Under the pieces are notes generated by a model that searched no databases, was not told the origin of the DNA, and saw only the letters and a program-made list of their open reading frames with translations. Made by a program: the position numbers and the translations under genes. Shown in pieces: positions 7,698 to 16,400 of a stretch of 20,646 nucleotides of DNA (positions within the stretch are counted from its first letter, which is position 1; each line of letters begins with the position of its first letter). The stretch comes from SURF-24 sp964537965 (GTDB lineage Bacteria; Bacteroidota; Ignavibacteria; Ignavibacteriales; SURF-24): contig CAZIDB010000068.1 in NCBI GenBank assembly GCA_964537965.1, positions 1 through 20,646 on the forward strand, read 5' to 3'.

Positions 7698-8136
7698 CTG
7701 TTTTTTCTTTAAATGAATCGGGATTGATGTCCGCCGGCTCTAATTTATAATTTTCCGGCGGATCGAAAAACCGGGCTCTCTTTGTAACCGGATAATGATT
7801 CAACACTTTAAAAAAATTAAGATCGCGGGTAAACCTGTCTGCAAACATTAAAGAGCCCTGAATAAGATTAGTCTGCCTTACTGATTCAACAAAGAATGCC
7901 GAGCAGGTTGGTTCAAAAGGACAATTATCCCCATCAACATCTGAAATAAAAATTTTGTAAACATATCTTGCTGCAGAAATTAATACATCATTTAAATCCT
8001 TATTTGAACTTTGTAAATCATGGATTTCTTCAGTCTTAATTTGATAGGATAATTCTTTTGCCTGCCAGCGAACATAATCTTCCTGGCAAAGACAAGTTGC
8101 GGCAAGTAGTGCAATGAAAGCAAAAACAAATTTCAT
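7690..8136 (-). CDS. Exported YidD-like protein
   Basis: This 148-residue protein has an N-terminal signal sequence (LLAATCLCQ at about 10-18) and a YidD-like domain over about 57-116: YVYKIFISDVDG, then NCPFEPTCSAFFVESVR with C72 and C78, then IQGSLMFADRFTRD. Classical YidD is a cytoplasmic membrane-associated factor of about 80 residues that helps YidC insert membrane proteins. It keeps the C-x-F-x-PTCS core but has no signal peptide and carries an RC-x-P-x-HPGG end. Here the core is kept, the end is replaced by NHYPVTKRARFFDPP, and the protein appears to be exported, so I would not assume the YidC-assisting role. No good ribosome site is visible. It lies 42 bases downstream of the acyl-CoA dehydrogenase and heads the three-gene cassette. 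Confidence 0.78.
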   Translation of the reverse strand: MKFVFAFIALLAATCLCQEDYVRWQAKELSYQIKTEEIHDLQSSNKDLNDVLISAARYVYKIFISDVDGDNCPFEPTCSAFFVESVRQTNLIQGSLMFADRFTRDLNFFKVLNHYPVTKRARFFDPPENYKLEPADINPDSFKEKTDE

Positions 8137-8178
8137 CTGAAATATATTTGTTTAATTTACACTAAAAGATAACAGCTT

Positions 8179-9321
8179 TTAACTATTTAGCAAAGCCCGT
8201 GCAATAACCAGCCGCTGAATTTCGGAAGTGCCTTCGTAGATTTCTGTTATCTTGGCATCACGTAAATATCTTTCTACAAGATATTCACGTACATAACCAT
8301 ACCCGCCATGAATCTGAATAGCTTCCAGTGCACATTGCACTGCAATCTTTGAGGCGTATAATTTTGCCATGGCAGCTTCTTTAAAATATTTTTCCCCTGC
8401 ATCTTTAAATGAAGCGGCGCGAAAGGTTAATAGTTTTGCGGCATCAATCTTTACAGCCATATCAGCAAGTTTAAATTGAATTGCCTGCAAATTCGAAATT
8501 GCAGAACCAAAAGCATTCCTCTCCTTAGAGTAATTAATTGAAGCTTCAAGTGAAGTTTCTGCAATTCCTATTGCCTGCGCGGCAATCCCGATTCTTCCGC
8601 CGTTTAATGTTTCCATTGCAAAGTTAAATCCCTTTCCCTCTTCCCAGATCAGATTTTCAACAGGAATTTTTACATTAGTAAAACTCAATGAACAGGTATC
8701 TGAACTTCTGATACCAAGCTTATCTTCTTTTTTGCCATGTTCAAATCCGTCCCAGCCTTTTTCAACTAAGAAAGTGCTTATGCCTTTGCTCTCTTTAGAT
8801 TTGTCTGTTGAAGCCATTACTAAAAAGTAATCTGCCGACTGACCATTTGTTATCCAGTTTTTGGTTCCGTTAAGAATATAACTATCGCCATCTTTAACAG
8901 CAGAGGTTTTTTGCTTTGTAGCGTCACTTCCCGCTTCCGGTTCAGATAAAGCAAACGCACCAAGCTTCTGACCGGATGCAAGCTGGGATAAATATTTCTT
9001 TTTTATGAAATCACTTCCATATTTTTCCAGGCCGAAACATACTAAAGAATTGTTAACTGACATGATAACACCAACACTTGCATCCACTTTTGAAATTTCA
9101 ATTAATGCAAGAACATAACTTACAGTATCAAGTCCTGCTCCTTCATAATCAGGATGAACCATTATTCCCATAAATCCCAATTCACCAAGTTTCTTTACAA
9201 TTTCTGCGGGAAACGTTCCGTTTATGTCGCGTTCAATTGATGAAGGTGCAATTTCCGCTTCGGCAAATTCCATTGCTGTCTGCCGGATTATTTTTTGTTC
9301 ATTAGTGAATTCAAATTCCAT
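8179..9321 (-). CDS. Acyl-CoA dehydrogenase, probably short-chain
   Basis: This FAD enzyme oxidises acyl-CoA to trans-2-enoyl-CoA and passes electrons to ETF. It is 380 residues, the standard length for soluble short/medium-chain members. Visible are the N-terminal helical domain, the FAD-contact motif GAFALSEPEAGSDA (about 126-139) with NGTKNWITNG, the middle beta domain, and the C-terminal IHGGYGYVREY with RDAKITEIYEGTSEIQ. The catalytic Glu is in YEGTS (about residue 363), the short/medium-chain position. Overall it resembles butyryl-CoA dehydrogenases, but chain length cannot be proven. The start is supported by GAGAGGG upstream. It is transcribed divergently from rlmN. No ETF or other beta-oxidation gene is nearby. 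Confidence 0.95.
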   Translation of the reverse strand: MEFEFTNEQKIIRQTAMEFAEAEIAPSSIERDINGTFPAEIVKKLGELGFMGIMVHPDYEGAGLDTVSYVLALIEISKVDASVGVIMSVNNSLVCFGLEKYGSDFIKKKYLSQLASGQKLGAFALSEPEAGSDATKQKTSAVKDGDSYILNGTKNWITNGQSADYFLVMASTDKSKESKGISTFLVEKGWDGFEHGKKEDKLGIRSSDTCSLSFTNVKIPVENLIWEEGKGFNFAMETLNGGRIGIAAQAIGIAETSLEASINYSKERNAFGSAISNLQAIQFKLADMAVKIDAAKLLTFRAASFKDAGEKYFKEAAMAKLYASKIAVQCALEAIQIHGGYGYVREYLVERYLRDAKITEIYEGTSEIQRLVIARALLNS

Positions 9322-9458
9322 TTTTACCCTCTCTTGTTATTTATAAGTTAATTGCTTGCAGGCGATATAGCAATATTTCTTTTCTCATCTGGGTTTATTA
9401 TCACATCACTTAAAGAAGAATGAATCTTTTTAGTTGCTTCTCTTTTGTATATTTGGAT

Positions 9459-10532
9459 ATGGAAAACGAAAATAATAAAAAAATTCTGCTTAAAGGTTTA
9501 AGTCTTGATGAATTGAGAAACCTGATGATTGAATTTAAGCAGCCTAAGTACCGTGGTGATCAGCTTTTCAATTGGATGTACAATCGTCTCGTAACAAATT
9601 TTGATGAGATGATTAACTTCCCCAAAACTTTACGCGAGGAATTAAAAGATAAATGCGTAATTAATGCACTTAACTTAGTTGCTGTTCAGTATTCTAAGAC
9701 TACAGGGACAAGAAAATTTCTTTATTCAACAGCAGACGAAAGAAAGATTGAATCGGTTATAATTCCGGATGAAGAACGCGCTACTTTGTGTATTTCTACG
9801 CAGGTGGGATGCCCGCTTGATTGTAAATTCTGTGCTACTGGATTGATGGGCTACAAAAGGAACCTTACCACAGGTGAAATTATTGACCAGTATTATCTTT
9901 CTTCGGGAAATTATGATGGCGGAGTAATAACAAATATCGTTTATATGGGTATGGGTGAACCATTGCTGAATTATGCCAACACTCTTAAGTCTCTTTCTAT
10001 TTTTACTGATGAGTTAGCTAAACGTGTAAGCCGTACAAGAATTACAATCTCAACTGCAGGTATACCTCATAAAATTAAGGAACTTGCGGATTCACAAGTT
10101 AGAGTTAAACTTGCGCTTTCACTTCATTCTTGTTTTGAAGATGTTCGTTCAAGGATAATGCCCGTTAATAAAAAATATCCGCTTAAAGAAAATATTGATG
10201 CTCTTAAATATTACACTAAAAAGACAAAAACCAGGGCAACGTTTGAATACACAATGCTGAAGGATGTGAATGACAGGCAGGAAGATATTGACGGATTAGT
10301 TTCATTATGTAAAAAGATGCCATCGAAGATAAATATTATTCCATTCAATTCAATTGCGCATATGAGCCCGGATGGAATCAGCGCCAGTCTTGTACCAACA
10401 TCGTACGATAAAATTTTAGCTTTTGCCGATGCGCTAAGGCAAAAAAATATTACAGTAATGGTAAGGGAAACACAGGGGACTGATATTGCCGCAGCATGCG
10501 GTCAGTTAGCAATTACAAAACAGAATAATTAA
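9459..10532 (+). CDS. rlmN: Dual-specificity 23S rRNA/tRNA adenine C2-methyltransferase
   Basis: This radical SAM enzyme methylates C2 of adenosine in 23S rRNA (A2503) and in some tRNAs. The cluster-binding CPLDCKFC gives cysteines at 118, 122 and 125 from the chosen start, GMGEPLLNY is the SAM-contact motif, and the methyl-carrier pair is C111 (in ATLCISTQVG) and C347 (in AAACGQLA). The length of 357 residues is normal. I prefer the ATG at 9459 because the family usually begins close to the LKGLSLDELR segment. An in-frame ATG at 9420 would add 13 mostly hydrophobic residues and has only a weak AAGAAG before it; neither start has a good ribosome site. It heads the plus-strand run with gdx and the SpoU gene. 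Confidence 0.95.
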   Translation: MENENNKKILLKGLSLDELRNLMIEFKQPKYRGDQLFNWMYNRLVTNFDEMINFPKTLREELKDKCVINALNLVAVQYSKTTGTRKFLYSTADERKIESVIIPDEERATLCISTQVGCPLDCKFCATGLMGYKRNLTTGEIIDQYYLSSGNYDGGVITNIVYMGMGEPLLNYANTLKSLSIFTDELAKRVSRTRITISTAGIPHKIKELADSQVRVKLALSLHSCFEDVRSRIMPVNKKYPLKENIDALKYYTKKTKTRATFEYTMLKDVNDRQEDIDGLVSLCKKMPSKINIIPFNSIAHMSPDGISASLVPTSYDKILAFADALRQKNITVMVRETQGTDIAAACGQLAITKQNN

Positions 10533-10564
10533 CAACGGACTAATACTTCATAAATAAGAAAACT

Positions 10565-10888
10565 ATGGCATGGCTTTATTTAATAATTGCAAGCATTTTT
10601 GAAATTACCTGGGCGGTAGGACTTAAATATACCGATGGTTTAACCAAACCTGTTCCTACCGTAATTACAATTATTGCAATGCTTCTCAGCTTCGTGTTTT
10701 TATCCCAGGCTGCCAAACAATTACCAATAGGAACTGCATATGCAATATGGACAGGTATAGGTGCAGCCGGAACAGCAATTTACGGTCTGCTCTATTTTAA
10801 TGAATCGAGAGAGCTGATAAGGATAATTTCCATCTTCCTTATAATAATTGGTGTAATAGGATTAAAAATTTTTTCTTCACAACAGTAA
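10565..10888 (+). CDS. gdx: SMR-family guanidinium exporter (Gdx/SugE type)
   Basis: This 107-residue protein has four transmembrane helices and works as an antiparallel dimer exchanging protons for substrate. The essential glutamate is E13 in FEITWAVGLKYTDG. That segment, together with GTAYAIWTGIGAAGTAIYG, is characteristic of the Gdx (formerly SugE) branch that exports guanidinium rather than the EmrE multidrug branch. The gap to rlmN is only 32 bases, so there is no room for a guanidine riboswitch directly upstream, and expression probably follows rlmN. The next gene starts five bases after its stop. Confidence in the SMR family is near certain; the Gdx branch is likely. Confidence 0.93.
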   Translation: MAWLYLIIASIFEITWAVGLKYTDGLTKPVPTVITIIAMLLSFVFLSQAAKQLPIGTAYAIWTGIGAAGTAIYGLLYFNESRELIRIISIFLIIIGVIGLKIFSSQQ

Positions 10889-10893
10889 TCAAC

Positions 10894-11433
10894 ATGAAAA
10901 AACTTACCCACGATGAAATAGCAGCAAACCGAAGCACATTAGAAACAATCGGACAAGTAAAAAAACTTCCTGTTTATGTTTTGTTAGATAGCATACGAAG
11001 CAACTATAATGTCGGTTCAATATTCAGAACATCCGACGGTGTTATGATTGAAAAATTATTCCTTTGCGGTTTTACTCCTCATCCGCCTAAAAAAGAAATT
11101 CTTAAAACTGCCTTAGGCTCAACGGAAAGCGTTCAATGGGAATACGTTAAGAATGCTTCAGAAGTAATAAAAGATTTAAAAACTAAAGGAATAAAAATCT
11201 GCGCTCTTGAATTAACAAGTAAAAGTATTTCGTATTACAAAGTGGAAAATTCGGACCTCCCGATTTGTCTTCTTGTCGGGAATGAAATTACCGGTGTATC
11301 ACAAAATCTTTTAAACCTATGTGATTTTTCGATTGAGATTCCGCAATACGGAATAAAGCAATCATTGAATGTTGCGGTTGCTTATGGAGTTGCTATCTTT
11401 GAACTAAGAAAGATTTTTGATCTGAAGAAATGA
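10894..11433 (+). CDS. SpoU/TrmH-family RNA 2'-O-methyltransferase
   Basis: This 179-residue SPOUT enzyme has the three SpoU motifs: SNYNVGSIFRTSDG (motif 1, Arg at about 45), LLVGNEITGVSQ (motif 2) and QSLNVAVAYG (motif 3). These form the trefoil knot that binds S-adenosylmethionine and transfers a methyl to a ribose 2'-OH. It lacks the N-terminal L30e-like RNA-binding domain of RlmB and is close in size to small tRNA methyltransferases such as TrmL or TrmH; the target nucleotide cannot be decided from sequence. It follows gdx by five bases and probably shares its transcript. The stop is seven bases from the stop of the convergent VanZ-like gene, with no terminator visible between them. Confidence 0.9.
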   Translation: MKKLTHDEIAANRSTLETIGQVKKLPVYVLLDSIRSNYNVGSIFRTSDGVMIEKLFLCGFTPHPPKKEILKTALGSTESVQWEYVKNASEVIKDLKTKGIKICALELTSKSISYYKVENSDLPICLLVGNEITGVSQNLLNLCDFSIEIPQYGIKQSLNVAVAYGVAIFELRKIFDLKK

Positions 11434-11440
11434 TGGCAAT

Positions 11441-11839
11441 TTATAAATGTTTGTTAGTGGTGGAATGAATAATTTTTTCCTGCTTTACTGTTCCAACTAC
11501 GCTTAATACAATCTCCATTGTAATTGCTACTATAACTCCCCAGATGTTAAAGACCAGATCAAGGGGATCATATACATTTGTAAAAATACCAAAGAAGCCA
11601 TCTGTTATTTCAAATGATTCAACTATAAAGATTGCACAAAGTGCAGTTATGAAATCATTTTGCCGCCAGTACTGGTTTGATGTTCCGATAATAAAATATA
11701 CAGAGAACGAGACCCAGAAATTTCCCCAGTAGCTTAAAAAGAAATCAAGGAACGGACCTTTATAAAGTGTTTTAAATAAGAAAGCACATAATCCAATTCC
11801 GATAAAAATTAAATTATTGATTGGCATGTTCTTTTTCAT
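11441..11839 (-). CDS. VanZ-like small membrane protein
   Basis: This 132-residue membrane protein has hydrophobic segments at about 7-24, 40-53, 63-78 and 93-115. Two features recall the VanZ fold: acidic residues inside the third segment (VESFEI, 73-78) and the following YDPLDLVFNIWG (90-101), equivalent to the 'D-x2-D-x3-N-x2-G' loop of VanZ proteins. VanZ itself gives low-level teicoplanin resistance by an unclear mechanism; most relatives are uncharacterised, so no function is proposed. I chose the ATG at 11839 because GGAG lies six bases upstream. A GTG at 11851 would add four residues but has no ribosome site. It stands alone between the SpoU gene and the AlbA_2 gene. Confidence 0.68.
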   Translation of the reverse strand: MKKNMPINNLIFIGIGLCAFLFKTLYKGPFLDFFLSYWGNFWVSFSVYFIIGTSNQYWRQNDFITALCAIFIVESFEITDGFFGIFTNVYDPLDLVFNIWGVIVAITMEIVLSVVGTVKQEKIIHSTTNKHL

Positions 11840-12018
11840 ACACAACTCCACTAATGAACTATTAACTTCTGTTGTTTTAGCAAGGAAGACATCACCTTAA
11901 ATATCTGTGCAGTTATCGTGGTTTTGCATAGCTGCAAGAAATGGCACTATATTAATATACATCTGGAAATATGCTTTATCGGAAAAATGGACTAAAATAT
12001 TTTTATAAGATGAATTTA

Positions 12019-12684
12019 TTACAACTGGTTTCCGGCATTGGTAAAGAATTCTTCGCCGTTTTCTTTGGTATGAATAAACAGCAAACCTGCTCTTACCATT
12101 TTAACAAGTGTCCGGGAAGCCCTTCTGTCTGAAAGATTCGCAAGATGAGATAACTGTTTAACAGAAATTGTTTCATTATTTGCAAGATAATCAAAAACCA
12201 TTTTTTCATTGGAACCAATTGAATACTTCTTAAGTTCAGTTGAACCGGAATTAGCTTTTAACAATCTTATAAGTTCTTTGCTTGCCAGGATACTTTTATC
12301 ATTAACCCGTATGTAAACTTCGGCTTTATTTATATCAAGTTCTTTCTTATAATCCTGAAGCCTGTGTGGTTTGATTTTAGATTCCTTTACATTTACCACA
12401 ACAATTTCTTTTTCATCAATATTTAAATAATCAAGAGAGTATTCGATTGGAGGTTCACAAAATTTTGTTGCTACAATTTTAATAAGTTCGGCTTCCCCTT
12501 TTTCACTTTGCACACCAATTATTTTTTTATCATCATTCACACCCATCAGCAGATAGCCACCTTTAGTGTTTGCGAATGCAATCATTTCCTTTGCGATTTT
12601 TTCTTCGGAAGAAAAATGAAGTTTAAACTCGCAGTAAAGATTTTCCCCCTCTTCAATTAATTTAAGAAGCTCTTTACGTTTCAT
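12019..12684 (-). CDS. AlbA_2 (Schlafen-like) domain protein with C-terminal winged helix
   Basis: This 221-residue protein probably acts as a transcription regulator. Its AlbA_2 domain (about 8-135) is marked by LIEEGENLYCEFKLHF, EKIAKEMIAFANTKGGYLLM and GVNDDKKIIGV. A C-terminal winged helix-turn-helix (about 160-215) follows: MVFDYLANNETISVKQLSHL, then SDRRASRTLVKMVRAGLL. It lacks the long middle and HATPase-like part of larger members. The start codon overlaps the mtgA stop as TAATG, so the two are translationally coupled. This makes it the last gene of the lipoprotein-mtgA unit. Whether it regulates that unit is a guess from position. The stretch after its stop (11852-12018) holds no gene. 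Confidence 0.85.
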   Translation of the reverse strand: MKRKELLKLIEEGENLYCEFKLHFSSEEKIAKEMIAFANTKGGYLLMGVNDDKKIIGVQSEKGEAELIKIVATKFCEPPIEYSLDYLNIDEKEIVVVNVKESKIKPHRLQDYKKELDINKAEVYIRVNDKSILASKELIRLLKANSGSTELKKYSIGSNEKMVFDYLANNETISVKQLSHLANLSDRRASRTLVKMVRAGLLFIHTKENGEEFFTNAGNQL

Positions 12685-13418
12685 TATTCGGATATTATAA
12701 CATCTGCAGATCTGCCCCGGCTGCGCGAAGCTCTTCTGCCCACATAGCCTGAATTATCAGAAGGTTTATGACGCAACGGTGATGGAATAACAGCAGCCAT
12801 CCTTGAGCATTCATTAAATGATAATTTAGACGGGTCTTTATCGAAATATATACCGGCAGCTTTATTAACTCCAAAAATTCCGTCACCCCACTCAACAGCG
12901 TTAAGATAATTTTCAAGTATAGCTTCTTTGCTTATTTCTTTTTCCATTCTAAGTGTAATAACAAATTCCTTTGCTTTTCTGAAAATGCTCCTGTTTGTAT
13001 TAAGAAAAAGATTTTTAGCAAGCTGCATTGTAATTGTACTTCCGCCCCGCGCAACTTTTTTTCTTCTTTGATTAGTTCTTAAAGATTTCTCAAGTTCATA
13101 CCAGTCAATTCCTTTATGGTTAAAAAACTTCCCGTCTTCCAACCCAATTATGCACTTTGGTAAAGCAGGATTAACATCAGCAAAACTGATCCAGGATTGC
13201 CGTGGATAAAAAAGCATATAGTTTTCGAGCGCTCTTTGTTCCATAAGCGCGGTAATACGGAATCTTCCCCATTCCAAAGTAGGAATCATAAATGAAGGCA
13301 GACTAAGGTAGAAAAGAAGAACAATATAAATTAACCAATATGATTTTTTTCTCTGCCGGTAATACGGCAGGAATTTTTCAAACAGGTTTCCAAATTCATT
13401 TTGCTTAAACTGAATCAT
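12684..13418 (-). CDS. mtgA: Monofunctional peptidoglycan glycosyltransferase (GT51)
   Basis: This enzyme polymerises lipid II into glycan strands at the outer face of the cytoplasmic membrane. It is 244 residues, with a single membrane anchor at about 27-48 and a GT51 domain carrying the expected motifs: IIGLEDGKFFNHKGID with catalytic E94, GGSTITMQLAKN at 125-136, and FRKAKEFVITLRMEKEIS followed by ENYLN (169-173) and EWGDGIFGVNKAA. No transpeptidase domain follows; the protein ends in a Ser/Arg-rich stretch (GRRASRSRGRSADV). The start forms an ATGA overlap with the stop of the repeat lipoprotein upstream, and the stop forms TAATG with the regulator downstream. This coupling suggests that the lipoprotein acts at the cell wall. 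Confidence 0.93.
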   Translation of the reverse strand: MIQFKQNEFGNLFEKFLPYYRQRKKSYWLIYIVLLFYLSLPSFMIPTLEWGRFRITALMEQRALENYMLFYPRQSWISFADVNPALPKCIIGLEDGKFFNHKGIDWYELEKSLRTNQRRKKVARGGSTITMQLAKNLFLNTNRSIFRKAKEFVITLRMEKEISKEAILENYLNAVEWGDGIFGVNKAAGIYFDKDPSKLSFNECSRMAAVIPSPLRHKPSDNSGYVGRRASRSRGRSADVIISE

Positions 13419-16400
13419 TTTATTTTTGGATTTAGTGTATTTACCTTGGATGAGTCCGTTTTTATTCCTGTTTTGTTAACACCTGATGAATCAACAGGAA
13501 CTTCAGGTTTATTAGCTTTTGTTGAATCAACAGGAACGTCCAGCTTGTTTATTTGAGTTGAATCATTTGGTATTACCTGCATTTTTATTTCTGTCGAATC
13601 AGTCGGCACCGCTACTTTTTTTATCTGGGTTGAATCAATTGGTACAACCAGATTGTTTATCTGAGTCGAATCAATTGGTAATACTGGCTTGCTTATTTCT
13701 GTTGAATCAATCGATTCCACTATATCTTTTATTTTAGTTGAATCAACCTGCACCGCTGGTTTCTTTATTTGTGTAGAATCAATTGTCACGACTGGTTTTT
13801 TAATTTTTTCCTTAGTAACCGGCGTTTCCTGTTTCTTTAATTTATTTGTATTAATCTGCGTTACTTTTTCCTTTGTTTTGTTCGAAGTAACTGGTGTTAC
13901 CTGTTTCTTTGTCTTATCCGATGTAACCTGTGTTACCTGTTTCTTTGTTTTGTTCGATGTAACTGGTGTTACCTGTTTCTTTGTTTTATTCGATGTAACC
14001 TGTGTTACCTGTTTCTTTGTNNNNNNNNNNNNNNNNNNNNNNNNNNNNNNNNNNNNNNNNNNNNNNNNNNNNNNNNNNNNNNNNNNNNNNNNNNNNNNNN
14101 NNNNNNNNNNNNNNNNNNNNGTGTTACCTGTTTCTTTGTTTTATTCGATGTAACCTGTGTTACCTGTTTCTTTGTCTTGTTCGATGTAACTGGTGTTACC
14201 TGCTTCTTTGTTTTATTCGAAGTAACTGATGATACGTGCTTCTTTGTTTTGTTCGATGTAACCTGTGTTACCTGCTTCTTTGTTTTATCTGAATTATCAG
14301 GTGTTACTTCCTTCTTTATTTTAGTCGAATCAATTGTTATCAATGATTTTTTTTGCATGGTAGAATCAATTGGGACAACTGTCTTTTTCTGTTTAGAAGT
14401 ATCAACTGGAAGGACCGGTTTAACTGATTTTGTAACATCAGCTTTTAAATCAGTTTTTAATGAATCAGCTCGATGATCTTTTACAGTATCAACCGGAATC
14501 GGAATATCCGGCATAAACTCATCCTGATGTGGAATAGCAGCCGAATCTTTAACAACAGAAGAATCGCCAATAGGCTTTCCGGAAAGTGAATCTATTTTAA
14601 CACTTAACTGATTTGTTATCTTTTTGCTTGCAAGTGTATCCGCCTTTATAATAGAATCTCTTACAGCTTCAAGTCTTTTTTGTTCAGCTTTATAAGTTGA
14701 TAACTTCGGCGAGATTTTATTTGCATAGACGCTGTTTGGAAATTTCTTTGTAATTGAATCGTACACCACCGCAGCAGAATCATACATCTTAAGATTATTT
14801 TCAAGTATCCAGCCTCTTGATAGCCATGCTTTGGGAGCAAAAACAGATTTAGGATATTTGTCGGCAACTTCAATAAACCCGTTGATAGCATCATCAAACT
14901 TTTCTTCTTTCATTTTATTTTCGGCTAACAGATACATTTCCTCGGCGGGATCAAAATCAAAATTGATTAATGGTTTATTAAGCTTACTTGCTGCAGCGTT
15001 TGCTATCTTTTCTGTTTTATAATCATTATAAACTATTTCGAAAAGACTATCTGCCTTACTGTTTTGATTTACGGTTGAATAAGTTGTTCCCAATGCAAAA
15101 AGCGCACGTGCAATATATTTTGATTTGGGATGCTTTTTTATTATTCCGCCGTAATAGTAAAAAGCAGAGTCTGTATTCTGCAACTCGGTCAAAAATAATC
15201 CACCAAGTTCGTATTCATTTTTTGCAAGTACGGAATGAAGTGAGTCGGAAGATATTGTAGGTTTCACCGGTTCCGGTATTGTTGGTTTTAATAATTCTAC
15301 TTCCTGGATTCCACCTTCAGTATCTCCTCTCCTGTTACGGGATTCACTCTGAGATTTGTTTTTATCACCTGAAGTCTGTCTTCTGGTCCTATCACCGGTA
15401 GGGGGTTGTGTATTTTTATCTCCCGTTGGCGGTTGCATGTTATCAGCCAATTGTTGCTGAGGATTTCCTTCAGTTGGCGGCTGTTGAAGATTTCCGTCAG
15501 TTGGTGGTTGTTGAACATTTCCATCTGCAGGAGGCTGCTGCTTGTTTGCAACTTCTGTTTCAGGTTTTAATTCTTCTTCACCTAATTTTTCCTCTTCATT
15601 CAGTTTATTAATGCTATCAACTCTTGCTTTCTCAATAGCATAAGCAATAGAATCTTTTGCAAATAATTCAGGGTCATCAAGATAAGCAAGCTGTTTGTTA
15701 AACTGGTTAAGATCAGTTTTAATTTTTTTATACTGGGTAAATACGGTGCTTTTGCGCTTTACCTCGTCAACCATATCAACCGGTAATGATGCGGCAATTG
15801 CTCTTGAGTAATAAACATTTGCACTATCATAATTGCCGTAATACTTTTCCATAATTTCGCCAAGATAGTATTTCGCAAGTCCCGAACTTTGTGTTTGCCT
15901 GTAAACCGTATCAACAGAAGTGAGCTGGTCAAAGGCCTCTTCATATCTTTTCAATGCAATTTTAGTAATACCTATCTGAAGTTCGGTCTGGTCAAGGAAT
16001 TCATTAAAGATTGATTCAGAATAAATATCTTCAAGAATCTCGAGCGATATTTCATTATTGCCGAGAACTCTTTGTGTTTTTCCAAATTCTAACCTTGCCT
16101 GGAACTCAGTATCAAAATCCGGTGAATAGTCAGCTACCGCTTCAAATGATTTTGATGCATTTTCCGGTTGATCAATTTTAAGGTAAAGTTTACCAAGCTC
16201 ATACATAACAAGAGCATTCTTTTCATCATCACCGGAAACCTCAACTAATTTTTCAGCATTGGCAATCGCTTCAGGGTAGCTTTCAATTGATATAAAATAA
16301 CTTACCTTTTCAGCATAAATATCTGTTAGTATTTCAGTTTCACCTTCGCTTTCAGCCATTTCTTTTATTTCATCAAAAAATTTATTCCCCTCATCAAATT

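Noticed and set aside
7690..8136. YidD-like protein as a lipoprotein because of Cys at 15 and 17
   Set aside because: Neither AATC nor TCLC fits a lipobox well (Thr or Leu at -1); a signal peptidase I site or uncleaved anchor is more likely.
8164..8185. Possible hairpin TAAAAG / CTTTTA between the acyl-CoA dehydrogenase and YidD-like genes
   Set aside because: Only six A/T-rich base pairs and no following T-run; too weak to call a terminator.
9448..9455. TATATTTG, a match to the Bacteroidetes -7 promoter box TAnnTTTG, just before the rlmN start
   Set aside because: It would place transcription start at or past the chosen ATG, and no TTTG box is found 19-21 bases upstream.
11908..11936. Nine-base imperfect stem (TGCAGTTAT / ATAGCTGCA) in the 11840-12018 gap
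   Set aside because: One wobble, no T-tract on either strand and no match to a known regulatory RNA; the gap is AT-rich and short hairpins are expected by chance.
13424..14406. Tandem 36-bp repeat considered as a CRISPR array
   Set aside because: Units are contiguous with no unique spacers, stay in coding frame, and no cas gene is present.
13519..14476. Plus-strand Phe/Cys/Val-rich open frames across the tandem repeat
   Set aside because: They are the antisense of the 36-bp repeat and mirror its periodicity; no ribosome site and an obvious minus-strand gene explain them.
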